A stretch of 52,944 bases of DNA, taken from Thermoplasmata archaeon (GTDB taxonomy: Archaea > Thermoplasmatota > Thermoplasmata > UBA10834). Both the position numbers and the translations under genes were made by a program. The notes under the pieces are model-generated. The model did no database searches. It saw nothing but the letters and a program-made list of their open reading frames with translations, and had not been told where the DNA came from. This document shows positions 43,708 to 52,822 of this stretch, one piece after another. The DNA lies in the NCBI GenBank assembly GCA_021789945.1, contig JAJYIS010000004.1, positions 1 through 52,944 on the forward strand. The letters are read 5' to 3'. How positions within the stretch are numbered: the first letter of the stretch is position 1; every line of letters begins with the position of its first letter.

Positions 43708-44805
43708 TTGCAGGCGAAGGAGATAGACAAGGTCGTTGACGAGGCTTCCAGGAGGCTCTTCCAGATAGCGTCACCGGCAATCCGATACTACATTCTCACG
43801 AGCCTCTGGGGAAGACCACAGGACAATGTCATGGTCCAGAAGGCGCTCGAGGAGTCGAGGGGCTATGCACCCAAGGTCAAGCTCCTAGAGAGGCAGAACG
43901 CCGATGGCACATGGCCGATCCCGGTCCATAAGAGGGCCGAGGAGGAGGCCGGTCCAGGTCAGCCCTACGGCTGGACCTACATGACGATGCTGAGGAACCT
44001 GAACGACCTCACCGACTACCTCGCGACGAGGGAGGACGGGCACATCGAGGACGCACTCGAGAGGATCCTGAGCTGGCAGACGGACGAAGGGTACATCCCC
44101 GGCCCGTGGAACGTCCCGTTCCCACTCCCGCATTTCAACGGCCACGCCCTCAGGATGTTCCTCAAGTTCGGGATGGAGAAGGACCCCAGGGTGCAGAAGC
44201 TGAGTAGATGGCTCGTGAAGGCCCAGAGGCCGGACGGAGGCTGGAGGGTCCCGTATCTCGAGGACGTCAAGTACGATCCGAAGTACAGGCTGATGCGCCG
44301 GTCGGACTTCATCGACCTCATCAAGAAGAACCGGGTGGAGCCGTACGACCCTAGGAAGTTCGACAGCATCCCGAGCTGCATCTGGAGCACGGTCATGGTC
44401 ACGAGGGCGTTTTCCTGGAGCGTCCGGATGGTGGAGTCCCCGGAGACGAGACGTGGTGCGGAGTTCTTCCTCAACAGGTTCTTCCAGAGGAACTACCACG
44501 CGCTCATCTACCAGTCGGCCAGCAACTGGACGAAGCTCCGCGACCCGAACTACATCGGCAACGGACTGTGCGCCCTGGACATACTCACCTGGATAGGGTA
44601 CGGCGCGGACGACCAGCGCATGGAGAGACCCATCAACTGGCTCTACGGGTCGCGGTCCCCGGACGGGCTCTGGAACCAGACCGACAGGCCCCAGCCGAAC
44701 AGGGACGAGTCCATAACGGAGATCGCCCTCGGGATCCTTTCGCGGTACTCCAACTCGATCAAGAAGAAGCCTTTCGGGTACAAGGCGAAGGGAATGGGCG
44801 TCTGA
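43708..44805 (+). CDS. Terpene-cyclase/prenyltransferase-like alpha-toroid protein
   Basis: The 365-residue protein is made of helical repeats with QW-like motifs: RQNADGTWPIP, WQTDEGYIPGPW, AQRPDGGWRVP and GSRSPDGLWNQ. These occur in squalene-hopene cyclases and related toroid proteins. The DxDD acid motif of class II cyclases is not visible, so enzyme activity is doubtful. The TTG at 43708 has GGAG nine bases upstream; a GTG at 43660 is the alternative start. Function unknown. Confidence 0.75.
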   Translation: MQAKEIDKVVDEASRRLFQIASPAIRYYILTSLWGRPQDNVMVQKALEESRGYAPKVKLLERQNADGTWPIPVHKRAEEEAGPGQPYGWTYMTMLRNLNDLTDYLATREDGHIEDALERILSWQTDEGYIPGPWNVPFPLPHFNGHALRMFLKFGMEKDPRVQKLSRWLVKAQRPDGGWRVPYLEDVKYDPKYRLMRRSDFIDLIKKNRVEPYDPRKFDSIPSCIWSTVMVTRAFSWSVRMVESPETRRGAEFFLNRFFQRNYHALIYQSASNWTKLRDPNYIGNGLCALDILTWIGYGADDQRMERPINWLYGSRSPDGLWNQTDRPQPNRDESITEIALGILSRYSNSIKKKPFGYKAKGMGV

Positions 44806-44884
44806 GACCTCCAGTCCGCCCTCGCGCCGTGTCATACGAAAGGCTCATACAGTCACGCAAGAATAGACCCCCGGGCACCCTCCT

Positions 44885-45685
44885 ATGAAATGTCCTACCT
44901 GCGGGTTCGAGAATCCGAAGTCCTACGGCCCCTGCCAGAGGTGCGGCAAGTACCTCGGGGCGTTTTCAATGCAGGCGCCCAAGCAAGCCGACACGTCTGC
45001 TCGGAAACCGACATTCGATTTCTCCAAGGAGATCAGCTACACCAGCAGGGCGCGCGAGGAGACCTCGACTCACGAGGACATCGCGAAGAAGATGAAGCTC
45101 TACTACCTCCACGGGACTAGGGAGCCGAACCAGAGGACGCTCGAGGTAATCCTGAAGCTCATGGAGGGCCTGAGGGCGAAGAACCCGGACACCCGCGAGA
45201 TCATCGAGGAGGCCGCCAACTACATCCACGACCAGTACCGGCTGCGATGGGTGGCGATTGGCACGAAGAGCGCCAAGGACGGGATCTTCAGGTACGAATC
45301 GCTGGTCGGCTTCAGGGACGAGGCGATGCTTGCCCGGAAGCGCCAGACCTTCAAGGCGGAGGACTTCCTACAGGACGCCAGGTACAAGGGATGGCCGATC
45401 AGCGACTACTCCAAGATGTACTTCGAGGAGGACAAGCCGTACTCGGACGGCGCGGAGTCGACCTTCAACCGGCCCGCCCTGCTGAAGTCGAAGAGGCATT
45501 CTCCCGAGGACGCACTCGAGGCCGACTACCTGGACGTCCACATCTTCGGCCCCGACAAGGAGCTCATCGGATGGATCGAGACTTCCGGGACAATCACAGG
45601 TAAGCTCCCGGACGTCCAGACGATCAAGACAATCGAGATCATAGCGTCGATAGTCGGCGCAGCCCTGGTCCGCGCAAGGCAATGA
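44885..45685 (+). CDS. GAF-like paralogue C with N-terminal zinc ribbon
   Basis: The third and longest member of the family (266 residues). A zinc ribbon (CPTCGFENPKSYGPCQRC) opens the protein. A helical middle follows, then the shared C-terminal domain: YRLRWVAIGTK, FEEDKPYSDG, EADYLDVH, ELIGWIETSG and GKLPDVQTIKTIEIIAS. Paralogue B shares RPALLK with it. The ribbon suggests that the family links a sensing domain to a protein or nucleic acid partner. Function unknown. Confidence 0.75.
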   Translation: MKCPTCGFENPKSYGPCQRCGKYLGAFSMQAPKQADTSARKPTFDFSKEISYTSRAREETSTHEDIAKKMKLYYLHGTREPNQRTLEVILKLMEGLRAKNPDTREIIEEAANYIHDQYRLRWVAIGTKSAKDGIFRYESLVGFRDEAMLARKRQTFKAEDFLQDARYKGWPISDYSKMYFEEDKPYSDGAESTFNRPALLKSKRHSPEDALEADYLDVHIFGPDKELIGWIETSGTITGKLPDVQTIKTIEIIASIVGAALVRARQ

Positions 45686-45855
45686 AGAAGGGGCGGCGAG
45701 CCGGAAGGGAAGGTGGGCGGACTACCTCTTCGGGGAGAGAGTCTACATAATCCATACCCTAACCGCGAAGTCCGCCCTGGCGTGGCAGGTGTTTGCCGGC
45801 ACGCCGAGATGAGAAGGCTCCGTCGATTGAGAGTTGCGCGATCCACGTGATGGTC

Positions 45856-47238
45856 CTAGAGCTCAGGGCTGAGCTCGAGCCCGAGGTCCGTCATCTCCGC
45901 CTTGAACCTCTTGACCACCGCAGCATATTCCTTAGAAGGTTTCCTCGAACCCGCGTCCCAGCATTCCTGATGGATCTTCCCGAGGGGCGGGTCTGCGAGC
46001 CTGGACTCGTACTTCCGGAGCAGGGCCTCGGCGATCCGATTCGCCTCGGTCCTCTTCATCCCGGCCGCCGCGTGCGCCACCTCGCCCGAGATCCTCGGCT
46101 CGACGGGGGTCATCCTGTCCTCGAACTTGTTCGTCGCGGTCCCTCCCATCTCTATTGAGAGGCCGGAGGCGACAGCGGCGATGACCGAGGCCGATGTCTC
46201 CCGCAGGACCATGGGGGTGCACGGCCCCGCGGCCGTGTAGTTCAAGCTCAGGCTGAGCAGATGCGTGTTCCTGCTGACCGCCTGGCCCATCGTGCTGATG
46301 ACCCACAGCATGTCCCTGCTGCTGTTGGAGACGTATCTCAGGTGGAGCGGGAATGGGATCAGATAGCTCGTCTGCAGAGTCAGCAGACCCATGAGATGGC
46401 TCGCGACCGCGCACACGGCCGTCCCCTCCGGCCCTCCGGAGTAGCCGCCGAGAAGGGGCGCGAAGTCCATCCCTATCGGCGCCCCCATCGAAAGTGCGAG
46501 GGTCACCTTGTTGAGCCTGGCGAAATCGACCTTCATCGGGTCCATGCTGGCTATCATGAACCCGTCCGAGCTCCTCAGCCCGTACCTCGGCATCATGGCG
46601 GCCGCGAGGGCGATGTCTGATTCGGCGGTCGCGAGCGTGTTCATGAACGGGATGCCCTCCCTTCCCGCCCTGCTGCACGCCTCCCGGGCAAGGGAGGCAT
46701 TCCTCATCGCGCCGAGCAGCTCGAGAGGGGACGCGGGCCTGATCCGCATCCCACCAGCGCGAGTGATCGCTGGCGTGGTGATCGCGTCCACCTCGGGTAT
46801 CTCAGCGTAGCCCTCCATGAGCGTGAGGAACGACTCTTCGCCCGACACCGGCCCGCCGCCGGCGCCCAGGAGACACCACGGGGGAGTCCTGTCCTCCGGC
46901 TTCCTAGGGACGAACGCCCTTCTGTCCCTCCCCTCCCCGAAATGCACCTTCGAAGGCGAGTTCCTGAGCGCCTCCTTCACCTCCCCCTCGGTGTAGCTGA
47001 TGACTCGCCCGGTATCGATGCAGTATGCTCCTACGTCGACGAGGAGCTCGAGCCCGGCCTGGAAGAGATCGTCCGCGAGGGAGTCGTCGTCCGGAACGGG
47101 GAGGCTCGGGTCGTACTTGATCTTGAACTCCCGGACCTTCTCCTTCACCTTCGGGGAGAACCTGCGGAGCTGATAGTCGTTCTCGCTGACCGGGGCGCCG
47201 TTGAGAGCCTTCTCCACCACATCTAGGATCTGAACCAT
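45856..47238 (-). CDS. MtmB-family (monomethylamine methyltransferase) homologue without pyrrolysine
   Basis: The 460-residue protein matches MtmB in length and along its sequence: LFQAGLELLVDVGAYCIDTG near residue 60, LGGYSGGPEG, AGPCTPMVLRETSAS and SGEVAHAAAGMKRTE. MtmB moves methyl from monomethylamine to a corrinoid protein with pyrrolysine (UAG) at residue 202. Here the matching stretch is TLATAESDIAL, with Glu206 (GAA at 46621-46623) in that place. Thus the known chemistry cannot operate. The start at 47238 has AGGAGGAAG seven bases upstream. It lies downstream of a saccharopine-dehydrogenase-like gene on the same strand. No pyl or corrinoid genes are in view. Confidence 0.85.
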   Translation of the reverse strand: MVQILDVVEKALNGAPVSENDYQLRRFSPKVKEKVREFKIKYDPSLPVPDDDSLADDLFQAGLELLVDVGAYCIDTGRVISYTEGEVKEALRNSPSKVHFGEGRDRRAFVPRKPEDRTPPWCLLGAGGGPVSGEESFLTLMEGYAEIPEVDAITTPAITRAGGMRIRPASPLELLGAMRNASLAREACSRAGREGIPFMNTLATAESDIALAAAMMPRYGLRSSDGFMIASMDPMKVDFARLNKVTLALSMGAPIGMDFAPLLGGYSGGPEGTAVCAVASHLMGLLTLQTSYLIPFPLHLRYVSNSSRDMLWVISTMGQAVSRNTHLLSLSLNYTAAGPCTPMVLRETSASVIAAVASGLSIEMGGTATNKFEDRMTPVEPRISGEVAHAAAGMKRTEANRIAEALLRKYESRLADPPLGKIHQECWDAGSRKPSKEYAAVVKRFKAEMTDLGLELSPEL

Positions 47239-47365
47239 GGGCTCGACTTCCTCCTGAAGACTTCGCGGCTCCTTCGGGCCGCGACGGTGCATGGGGATTC
47301 TCTCATAAAGCAGTTGACCTGGAGAGTGCGAACTGCGATTCGGCCGAGGACGTGCCATGACGAGT

Positions 47366-48517
47366 TCAGAGAGCCACTATCTCCCGCCGGACCTCCAGCC
47401 CCTTCTTCGGAAGCCTGGCCAGCAGCTTCTCCGCGGGCAGCTGCTCGGGGACCAGGAAGCCTTTCTCCTTCACCTCGCCCTCTATCAGCAGCTCAGCCGC
47501 CGCGGAACCGCCGCTGCCGACGAGGTATCCTGTGGCGTTGCTCCTGCAGAGTTCATGCGCCTTCTCGTGGGACATCATGACGCACTGCTTGACCATCGTC
47601 CTCTTCCCGCCCTTGAGGCCATAGACCTCGACCACGATCGCCGCCCAACCCTTGACCTTGCCAATCAGGTCGACGGGCCTGGGCATCGTCGCGACCACCA
47701 CGTCGATCGGCCGCACCTTGACGCCCTTGACATCGATCGGCTCGAGGCCGTGCATGCCGAGCTTCCGGATCATCCTGGCAGCTGCCGCCCAGCTGTCATC
47801 GATCGCGATCCTGAAGTCGGCGTTCCTCAGGCCCTTGATGAACCTTGGCATCAGATAGGTCTCCTCGTGGTTCGTCTTGTAGACGGGGAGTCTGCCCACG
47901 GGAGCCGGGAAGTCGTAGAACTCCTTCTCGTGCAGGGGCGGCACGAACTCCAGCTTTCCGTCCCTGAAGACGGCCGCGGGGACCGTGGTCTCCTCGAGGA
48001 GGTCGATCGGCGACCACAGAGAGAAGAACTCGTAGCCTTCCGCGGAGCCGCTGTCGCCGTCCATGACCCTCGCCTCCGTGGCCTCGTCCAGGAGCGCAGC
48101 CCCGGCCTTCGCCATGCAGTCGGAGATCCCCGGGTCCTCGCCGGTGGCCGTCAATGCGGTGATCCCCGCATCGCTGACCATCTTGACAGTCGGAGCGTAC
48201 TGCTCCATCCTGTCTATCGTCAGGCAGAAGTCGACGTAATTGGCGCCCGAGGACGCTGCGGCCTCGAGCACCTTCATGTTCAGCTGCCAAGGCAGCGAGC
48301 TCACGACGAGGTCGCAGCCTTTCAGGAGCTTCCTCAGGTCGGGAGTCCTCGTCGCCTCGACCTTCCTCAACGATATCTTCTCGCTCTTGACGCGAGCCGC
48401 CATCGCCTCGGCAGCGTCCGTCCTCGCGTCGGCGAGGACGACCTCGTCAACGCGGGGGTTTTTCGTCAGTTGTTCCGCGCACACAAGCCCAGTTATTCCG
48501 CAACCGAGTTGCACCAC
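47366..48517 (-). CDS. Saccharopine-dehydrogenase-like oxidoreductase
   Basis: The 383-residue protein has a Rossmann start VVQLGCGITGLVCAEQL and the family's LLKGCDLVVSSLPWQLN, GANYVDFC and TGEDPGISDCMAKAGA (substrate-side) segments. Related enzymes act on lysine-derived imines or carboxynorspermidine. It begins at a GTG and lies 127 bases before the MtmB-like gene on the same strand, so they probably form an operon and could act on the same amine-containing compound (inference). Confidence 0.83.
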   Translation of the reverse strand: MVQLGCGITGLVCAEQLTKNPRVDEVVLADARTDAAEAMAARVKSEKISLRKVEATRTPDLRKLLKGCDLVVSSLPWQLNMKVLEAAASSGANYVDFCLTIDRMEQYAPTVKMVSDAGITALTATGEDPGISDCMAKAGAALLDEATEARVMDGDSGSAEGYEFFSLWSPIDLLEETTVPAAVFRDGKLEFVPPLHEKEFYDFPAPVGRLPVYKTNHEETYLMPRFIKGLRNADFRIAIDDSWAAAARMIRKLGMHGLEPIDVKGVKVRPIDVVVATMPRPVDLIGKVKGWAAIVVEVYGLKGGKRTMVKQCVMMSHEKAHELCRSNATGYLVGSGGSAAAELLIEGEVKEKGFLVPEQLPAEKLLARLPKKGLEVRREIVAL

Positions 48518-48644
48518 CCTTATATTCCCACTCGGGAGCGGTATCGCATCGGTGGATAATCAGGATTATCAGACTGATTTAAGAAGCTAGGGGTCGAAGC
48601 CGTCCGGCTAAAGGATTATCCCGCAGAGTCAGAATCCGAGCCGA

Positions 48645-49304
48645 ATGTGCGGGAGGTTCGCGCTCACACACATAGCCGGCTTCTGGACCAGGTTCGCGGT
48701 CATCGACCGTCAGGCGACCCTCGGACCCAGGTTCAACATCGCCCCGTCGCAGACAGTCCCGGTCATCGTCTCGGGCAGCGGGAACAGGGCGATGCCCATG
48801 AGATGGGGGCTCGTGCCCTTCTGGGCCAAGGACCCGAAGATCGGCGACAAGCTCATCAACGCGCGCGCGGAGACGGTGGCGATCAAGCCAGCCTTCAGGA
48901 CCAGCCTGAAGGGCAGGAGATGCCTCGTCCCGGCGACCGGGTTCTACGAATGGAGGAAGGGGAAGCCTGGGAAGGTCCCGTACTACGTTCGCATGAAGGA
49001 CGACTCGCTGTTCGCGTTCGCGGGCCTGTACGAACGGTGGAAGGGACCTGACGGCAGCGAGCTTCTCACTTTCACGATCATCACGACGACGCCAAACGCA
49101 ATCATGGAGAGGATACACGACCGCATGCCGGTGATACTGGACCCTTCCGAGGAAGGCCGATGGCTCGCCAAGGAGTCCCTGACCGAAGACGACCGGGCCG
49201 GCCTTCTTGACCCATACCCGGCGCGGGGCATGGAGGCTTTCGAGGTGTCCACCGCGGTGAACAGCCCGGCCAACGAATCCGAGGAACTGATCAGACCAAT
49301 CTGA
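48645..49304 (+). CDS. yedK: SRAP/HMCES-family abasic-site protein (YedK-like)
   Basis: The 219-residue protein shields abasic sites in single-stranded DNA by a covalent bond to Cys2. MCGRF at the very start, RFNIAPSQ, MRWGLVPFWAKD, INARAET, PATGFYEW (catalytic Glu) and IHDRMPVIL (catalytic His) are all present. The start is fixed by the need for Cys2. It is divergent from the dehydrogenase operon. Confidence 0.94.
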   Translation: MCGRFALTHIAGFWTRFAVIDRQATLGPRFNIAPSQTVPVIVSGSGNRAMPMRWGLVPFWAKDPKIGDKLINARAETVAIKPAFRTSLKGRRCLVPATGFYEWRKGKPGKVPYYVRMKDDSLFAFAGLYERWKGPDGSELLTFTIITTTPNAIMERIHDRMPVILDPSEEGRWLAKESLTEDDRAGLLDPYPARGMEAFEVSTAVNSPANESEELIRPI

Positions 49305-49318
49305 AAGGAGGCGAAGAC

Positions 49319-49840
49319 ATGGATCTTATAGATGCGATGAAGGAGAGGAGATCGGTCCGGTCCTACGAGCCGGACCCGGTACCTGAGGAACTGCTTTCGA
49401 AGGTGCTCGAGGCGGGCCGGATCGCCCCGTCCGCGAGCAACAACCAGCCTTGGCACTTCGTGATAGTCCAGGACCCCGAGAAGAGGAAGGTCCTATCAGA
49501 GGGGAGGTATGCCCACTTCCTCGCGCAGACGCCGGTCGTGATAGTCGGCTGCGGGGATACGGCCAAGGCCCCGAGATGGCACATGGTGGACGTGACGATC
49601 GCGCTCCAGCAGATGGTACTCGCGGCGACGAACGAGGGGCTGGGGACCTGCTGGATCGGGAGCTTCGACGAGGACGGCGTCAAGAAGTGCCTCGGCGTCC
49701 CGGAGGGCTGGAAGGTGGTGGCAATGCTGGCCCTTGGGTACCCGAGGAAGAAGCTGGACCTAGGGGCCGCGCTCATCCGCTCAAAGAACAGGAAGCCCCT
49801 CGAGGATATTACGAGCAGGGACGAGTTCGGAAAGCGGTGA
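49319..49840 (+). CDS. Nitroreductase-family flavoprotein
   Basis: The 173-residue FMN enzyme has MKERRSVRSYEPDPVPEELL, IAPSASNNQPWHFVIV and GTCWIGSFDE, as in the nitroreductase family. AAAGGAGG precedes the ATG and it lies 14 bases after the SRAP gene, so they are likely cotranscribed. Substrate unknown. Confidence 0.92.
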   Translation: MDLIDAMKERRSVRSYEPDPVPEELLSKVLEAGRIAPSASNNQPWHFVIVQDPEKRKVLSEGRYAHFLAQTPVVIVGCGDTAKAPRWHMVDVTIALQQMVLAATNEGLGTCWIGSFDEDGVKKCLGVPEGWKVVAMLALGYPRKKLDLGAALIRSKNRKPLEDITSRDEFGKR

Positions 49841-49920
49841 AGGGCCGCCGAGCCCTGAGCGGGCGTCTCGGCCTTTGCTGAGCGCTTCCTTTAATAACGT
49901 TCTCATCATCGGAGGTCACT

Positions 49921-51999
49921 ATGGCGCAGTGTGAGGGCATCCGGCCGCCAGTCGCCAGGAAGTCCCCGGCGGAGACGACCATCCACGGACAGTCCCTGGT
50001 CGACGACTACTTCTGGATCAGGGAGAGGTCGAACCCCGGGGTGATCGAGTACATCGGGGCCGAGAACCGCTACACCGACCACATGATGAAGCACACCGAG
50101 AGGCTCCAGGAGAAGCTGTTCGGCGAGCTCAAGGACAGGATCGTCGAGACGGACAGCACCGTCCCGGTGAGGATGGACGATTACTTCTACTACTCGCGGA
50201 CGGAGAAGGGGAAGCAGTTCCAGATCCTGTGCAGGAAGAAGGGCGGCCTTGACGCGGCCGAAGAGGTGATCCTCGACGTCAACTCGCTCGCCCAGGGCAA
50301 CGAGTTCTTTAACATGGATGTCCACAAGGTCAGCCCGGACCACACGCTACTGGCATATCTCGCGGACACAACGGGTTCCGAGAGGCACACGCTCTACATC
50401 AAGGATCTTAGGACCGGGAGCCTGCTGCCGGAGACGATGACGGACACAGCCGCGGTCGAATGGTCGAACGACAGCAAGGTCGTATTCTACGCGGTCATAG
50501 ACGCGGAGAACAGGCCAGATAGGATCATGAGGCATGTACTGGGGACGGACCCGAGGGACGATGCCGAGGTCTTCCGCGAGAAGGACAAGACATACTACTA
50601 CCTCCAGCTCGAGAAGACGAAGAGCAAGGCCTACGTCGTCATAACGGTCGAGAGCGCGACGACCTCGGAGGTGCACTATCTGGATGCGGACAAGCCGCTC
50701 ATGCCGTTCAAGGTGTTCAGCCCGAGGAGGCACGGCATCAGGTACTTCCTGAAGCACAGCGGCGACAGGTTCTTCGTCATCACGGACGAGGACGCGAAGA
50801 ACTTCAAGGTCATGGAGGCTCCCGTCTCGAATCCCTCCAAGGAGAGCTGGAAGGAGTTCCTGCCGCATGACAGCAGGGTCTCGATAGACATCAACGACCC
50901 CGTGCCGTTCGTCGAGGTGTTCAAGGATCACATGGCCCTGTTCGAGCGCGAGAAGGGCATCAGCAGGATAAGGGTCGTCGACCTGAGGAGCAAGAGCTCG
51001 CATGTGGTAGACTTGCCCGAGGAATACCACACGATAGCGCCGGGAGATAACCCGGAGCCCTCTTCGAGCACGCTCAGGTTCGTGTTCTCGTCGATGGTCA
51101 CGCCGACGACCGTGTACGACTACGACATGAAGGAGCGGAAGCTCGTCCTCAGGAAGCAGCTCGACGTGCCAGGATACAGGCCCTCGGACTATTCCTCGGA
51201 GCGCATATGGGCGACGGCCAAGGACGGAACCAAGGTCCCGATCACGCTCATCCACAGGAAGGGGCTGAAGAGGAACGGACGCAACCCGTGCTACCTCTAC
51301 GCGTACGGCGCGTACGGCGACTTCGAGGGGTCGTCGCCGCAGTTCAACCGCAACTGGATCAGCCTGCTGGACCGGGGGTTCGTGTGCGCGCACGCGCACG
51401 TGCGCGGCGGAGGAGACCTCGGGAAGGAGTGGCACGAGCAGAGCAGGGTCCTGACGAAGCGGACGACCTTCGAGGACTTCATCTCGTGCGCGGAGCACCT
51501 CATCGAGGAAGGGTACACCTCCCAAGACAGGCTCGCGATCAGAGGCCGGAGCGCCGGGGGCCTGCTGGTGGGGTCCGTGGTGACGATGCGGCCCGACCTG
51601 TTCAAGGCCGTCGTGGCGGAGGTGCCCTTCGTGGACGCCATCAACACGATGCTCGACGACACCATCCCGCTGACCGCGGGCGAGTTCGAGGAGTGGGGAG
51701 ACCCAAAGATCAAGGAGCATTTCGATTACATCAAGAGCTACTCGCCCTACGACAACATCCGCGCGACCGCGTACCCCAACATGCTGGTCACATCAGGCTG
51801 GAACGACGCGAGGGTCCAGTACTGGGAGCCGACCAAGTTCGTCGCGAAGCTGAGGGCGATGAAGACCGACGACAACATCCTCATGCTCAGGACGAACATC
51901 GTCCAGGGCCACTCTGGTGCGCCTGGAAGATACGACATGCTCCGGTACTACGCGTTCATGTACGCCTTCATCCTGGACACGCTCGGCATCAAGGACTAG
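49921..51999 (+). CDS. Prolyl oligopeptidase (S9A)
   Basis: The 692-residue serine peptidase has an N-terminal seven-bladed propeller and a C-terminal alpha/beta-hydrolase domain. The catalytic serine is in IRGRSAGGLLVG, followed by ASP in the NMLVTSGWNDARVQYWEP region and the histidine in VQGHSGAPGR. It cleaves short peptides after proline; no signal peptide, so it is cytoplasmic. CGGAGGT and a TTTAATAA element precede the start. It fits with the secreted peptidases of this window. Confidence 0.93.
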   Translation: MAQCEGIRPPVARKSPAETTIHGQSLVDDYFWIRERSNPGVIEYIGAENRYTDHMMKHTERLQEKLFGELKDRIVETDSTVPVRMDDYFYYSRTEKGKQFQILCRKKGGLDAAEEVILDVNSLAQGNEFFNMDVHKVSPDHTLLAYLADTTGSERHTLYIKDLRTGSLLPETMTDTAAVEWSNDSKVVFYAVIDAENRPDRIMRHVLGTDPRDDAEVFREKDKTYYYLQLEKTKSKAYVVITVESATTSEVHYLDADKPLMPFKVFSPRRHGIRYFLKHSGDRFFVITDEDAKNFKVMEAPVSNPSKESWKEFLPHDSRVSIDINDPVPFVEVFKDHMALFEREKGISRIRVVDLRSKSSHVVDLPEEYHTIAPGDNPEPSSSTLRFVFSSMVTPTTVYDYDMKERKLVLRKQLDVPGYRPSDYSSERIWATAKDGTKVPITLIHRKGLKRNGRNPCYLYAYGAYGDFEGSSPQFNRNWISLLDRGFVCAHAHVRGGGDLGKEWHEQSRVLTKRTTFEDFISCAEHLIEEGYTSQDRLAIRGRSAGGLLVGSVVTMRPDLFKAVVAEVPFVDAINTMLDDTIPLTAGEFEEWGDPKIKEHFDYIKSYSPYDNIRATAYPNMLVTSGWNDARVQYWEPTKFVAKLRAMKTDDNILMLRTNIVQGHSGAPGRYDMLRYYAFMYAFILDTLGIKD

Positions 52000-52822
52000 C
52001 GAGGAGCTTCTCGTAGGCCTCTTCCGCGACCTTGATGTTCGACTCGAACGTGAACTGGTTGGCGGGGTCTAGGATCATCTCCCTCGCGCGCCTGCCCATG
52101 GTCGCCAGCATCGTCCTCAGCGAGAACGACTTCCGGATCTTGTCGGCGAGGACCGACGGGTCTATCTCCGTCAGGTACCCGTCTACTCCATCCTTGATGC
52201 ACTCTCGTATCGGTGGTATGCTGGAGCCGATCACCGGCAGCTCGCACGCGAGCGCCTCGAGGACGCTCGACGGGAAACCGTCGCTGCTGGCCACCGAGAT
52301 CGCGATGTCAGCGTTGTTGTAGACATCCACCATCTCCTGGTGCGGCCGCTTCGGCACGAACCTGGTGTGCTGCTTGAGCAACGGGTCCTGGTCGACCGCT
52401 GCCCTGACCTTCTCGATCATCTCCCCATAGTCGGACAGGTAGAGGTACGCCCGTGGCATCTGAGGCGCGAGCGACCTGAATGCCTCCACCACCACGAGAG
52501 GGTTGTATATCTTCGAGCACGGCCGGATGTCCAGGACCCTGAACTCGTCCGTGCCATGGGGAGCGGTCTTCCTGAAGACCGCAGGGTCGACGCCGAACCT
52601 GAACATCGCGATGTCGCCCCCGTAGCCGGCCTCCCTGATCCGGTCGTTCATGTCCTTGGTCATGGAGAACACGAGGTCGCAGTGGCGGAGCACGTACCAT
52701 AGTATGCCCCTCTCGACGATCGATCGTCTGGGACGGCCCCTTTGCGAGCAAATCCTCGACGCGGGCAAGGCCGAGCTACGCGGTGACGCGACCCAGGACG
52801 GTTCGCCGACTTCCTTCACCAC
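51989..52822 (-). CDS. Glycosyltransferase, group 1 (GT4), with an abnormal 5' end
   Basis: The C-terminal 230 residues form the nucleotide-sugar half of a GT4 enzyme: FRFGVDPAVFRKT, DIAISVASSDGFPSSVLEALACELPVIGS and DGVDGYLTEID. The N-terminal half is missing. Upstream of about 52740 the frame reads poor sequence. A second frame there gives LARVEDLLAKGP, which would suit a GT4 protein before PRRSIVERG, so a frameshift or a false join is likely near 52720-52745. The gene overlaps the peptidase stop by eleven bases. Confidence 0.75.
   Translation of the reverse strand: MVKEVGEPSWVASPRSSALPASRICSQRGRPRRSIVERGILWYVLRHCDLVFSMTKDMNDRIREAGYGGDIAMFRFGVDPAVFRKTAPHGTDEFRVLDIRPCSKIYNPLVVVEAFRSLAPQMPRAYLYLSDYGEMIEKVRAAVDQDPLLKQHTRFVPKRPHQEMVDVYNNADIAISVASSDGFPSSVLEALACELPVIGSSIPPIRECIKDGVDGYLTEIDPSVLADKIRKSFSLRTMLATMGRRAREMILDPANQFTFESNIKVAEEAYEKLLASP

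Noticed and set aside
43592-43708. A 38-residue minus-strand frame with CGKCDGCP
   Set aside because: The cysteines are suggestive, but there is no ribosome-binding site or promoter and it competes with the start of the toroid gene.
50347-51720. A 457-residue frame opposite the prolyl oligopeptidase
   Set aside because: Antisense shadow; the peptidase triad is on the plus strand.
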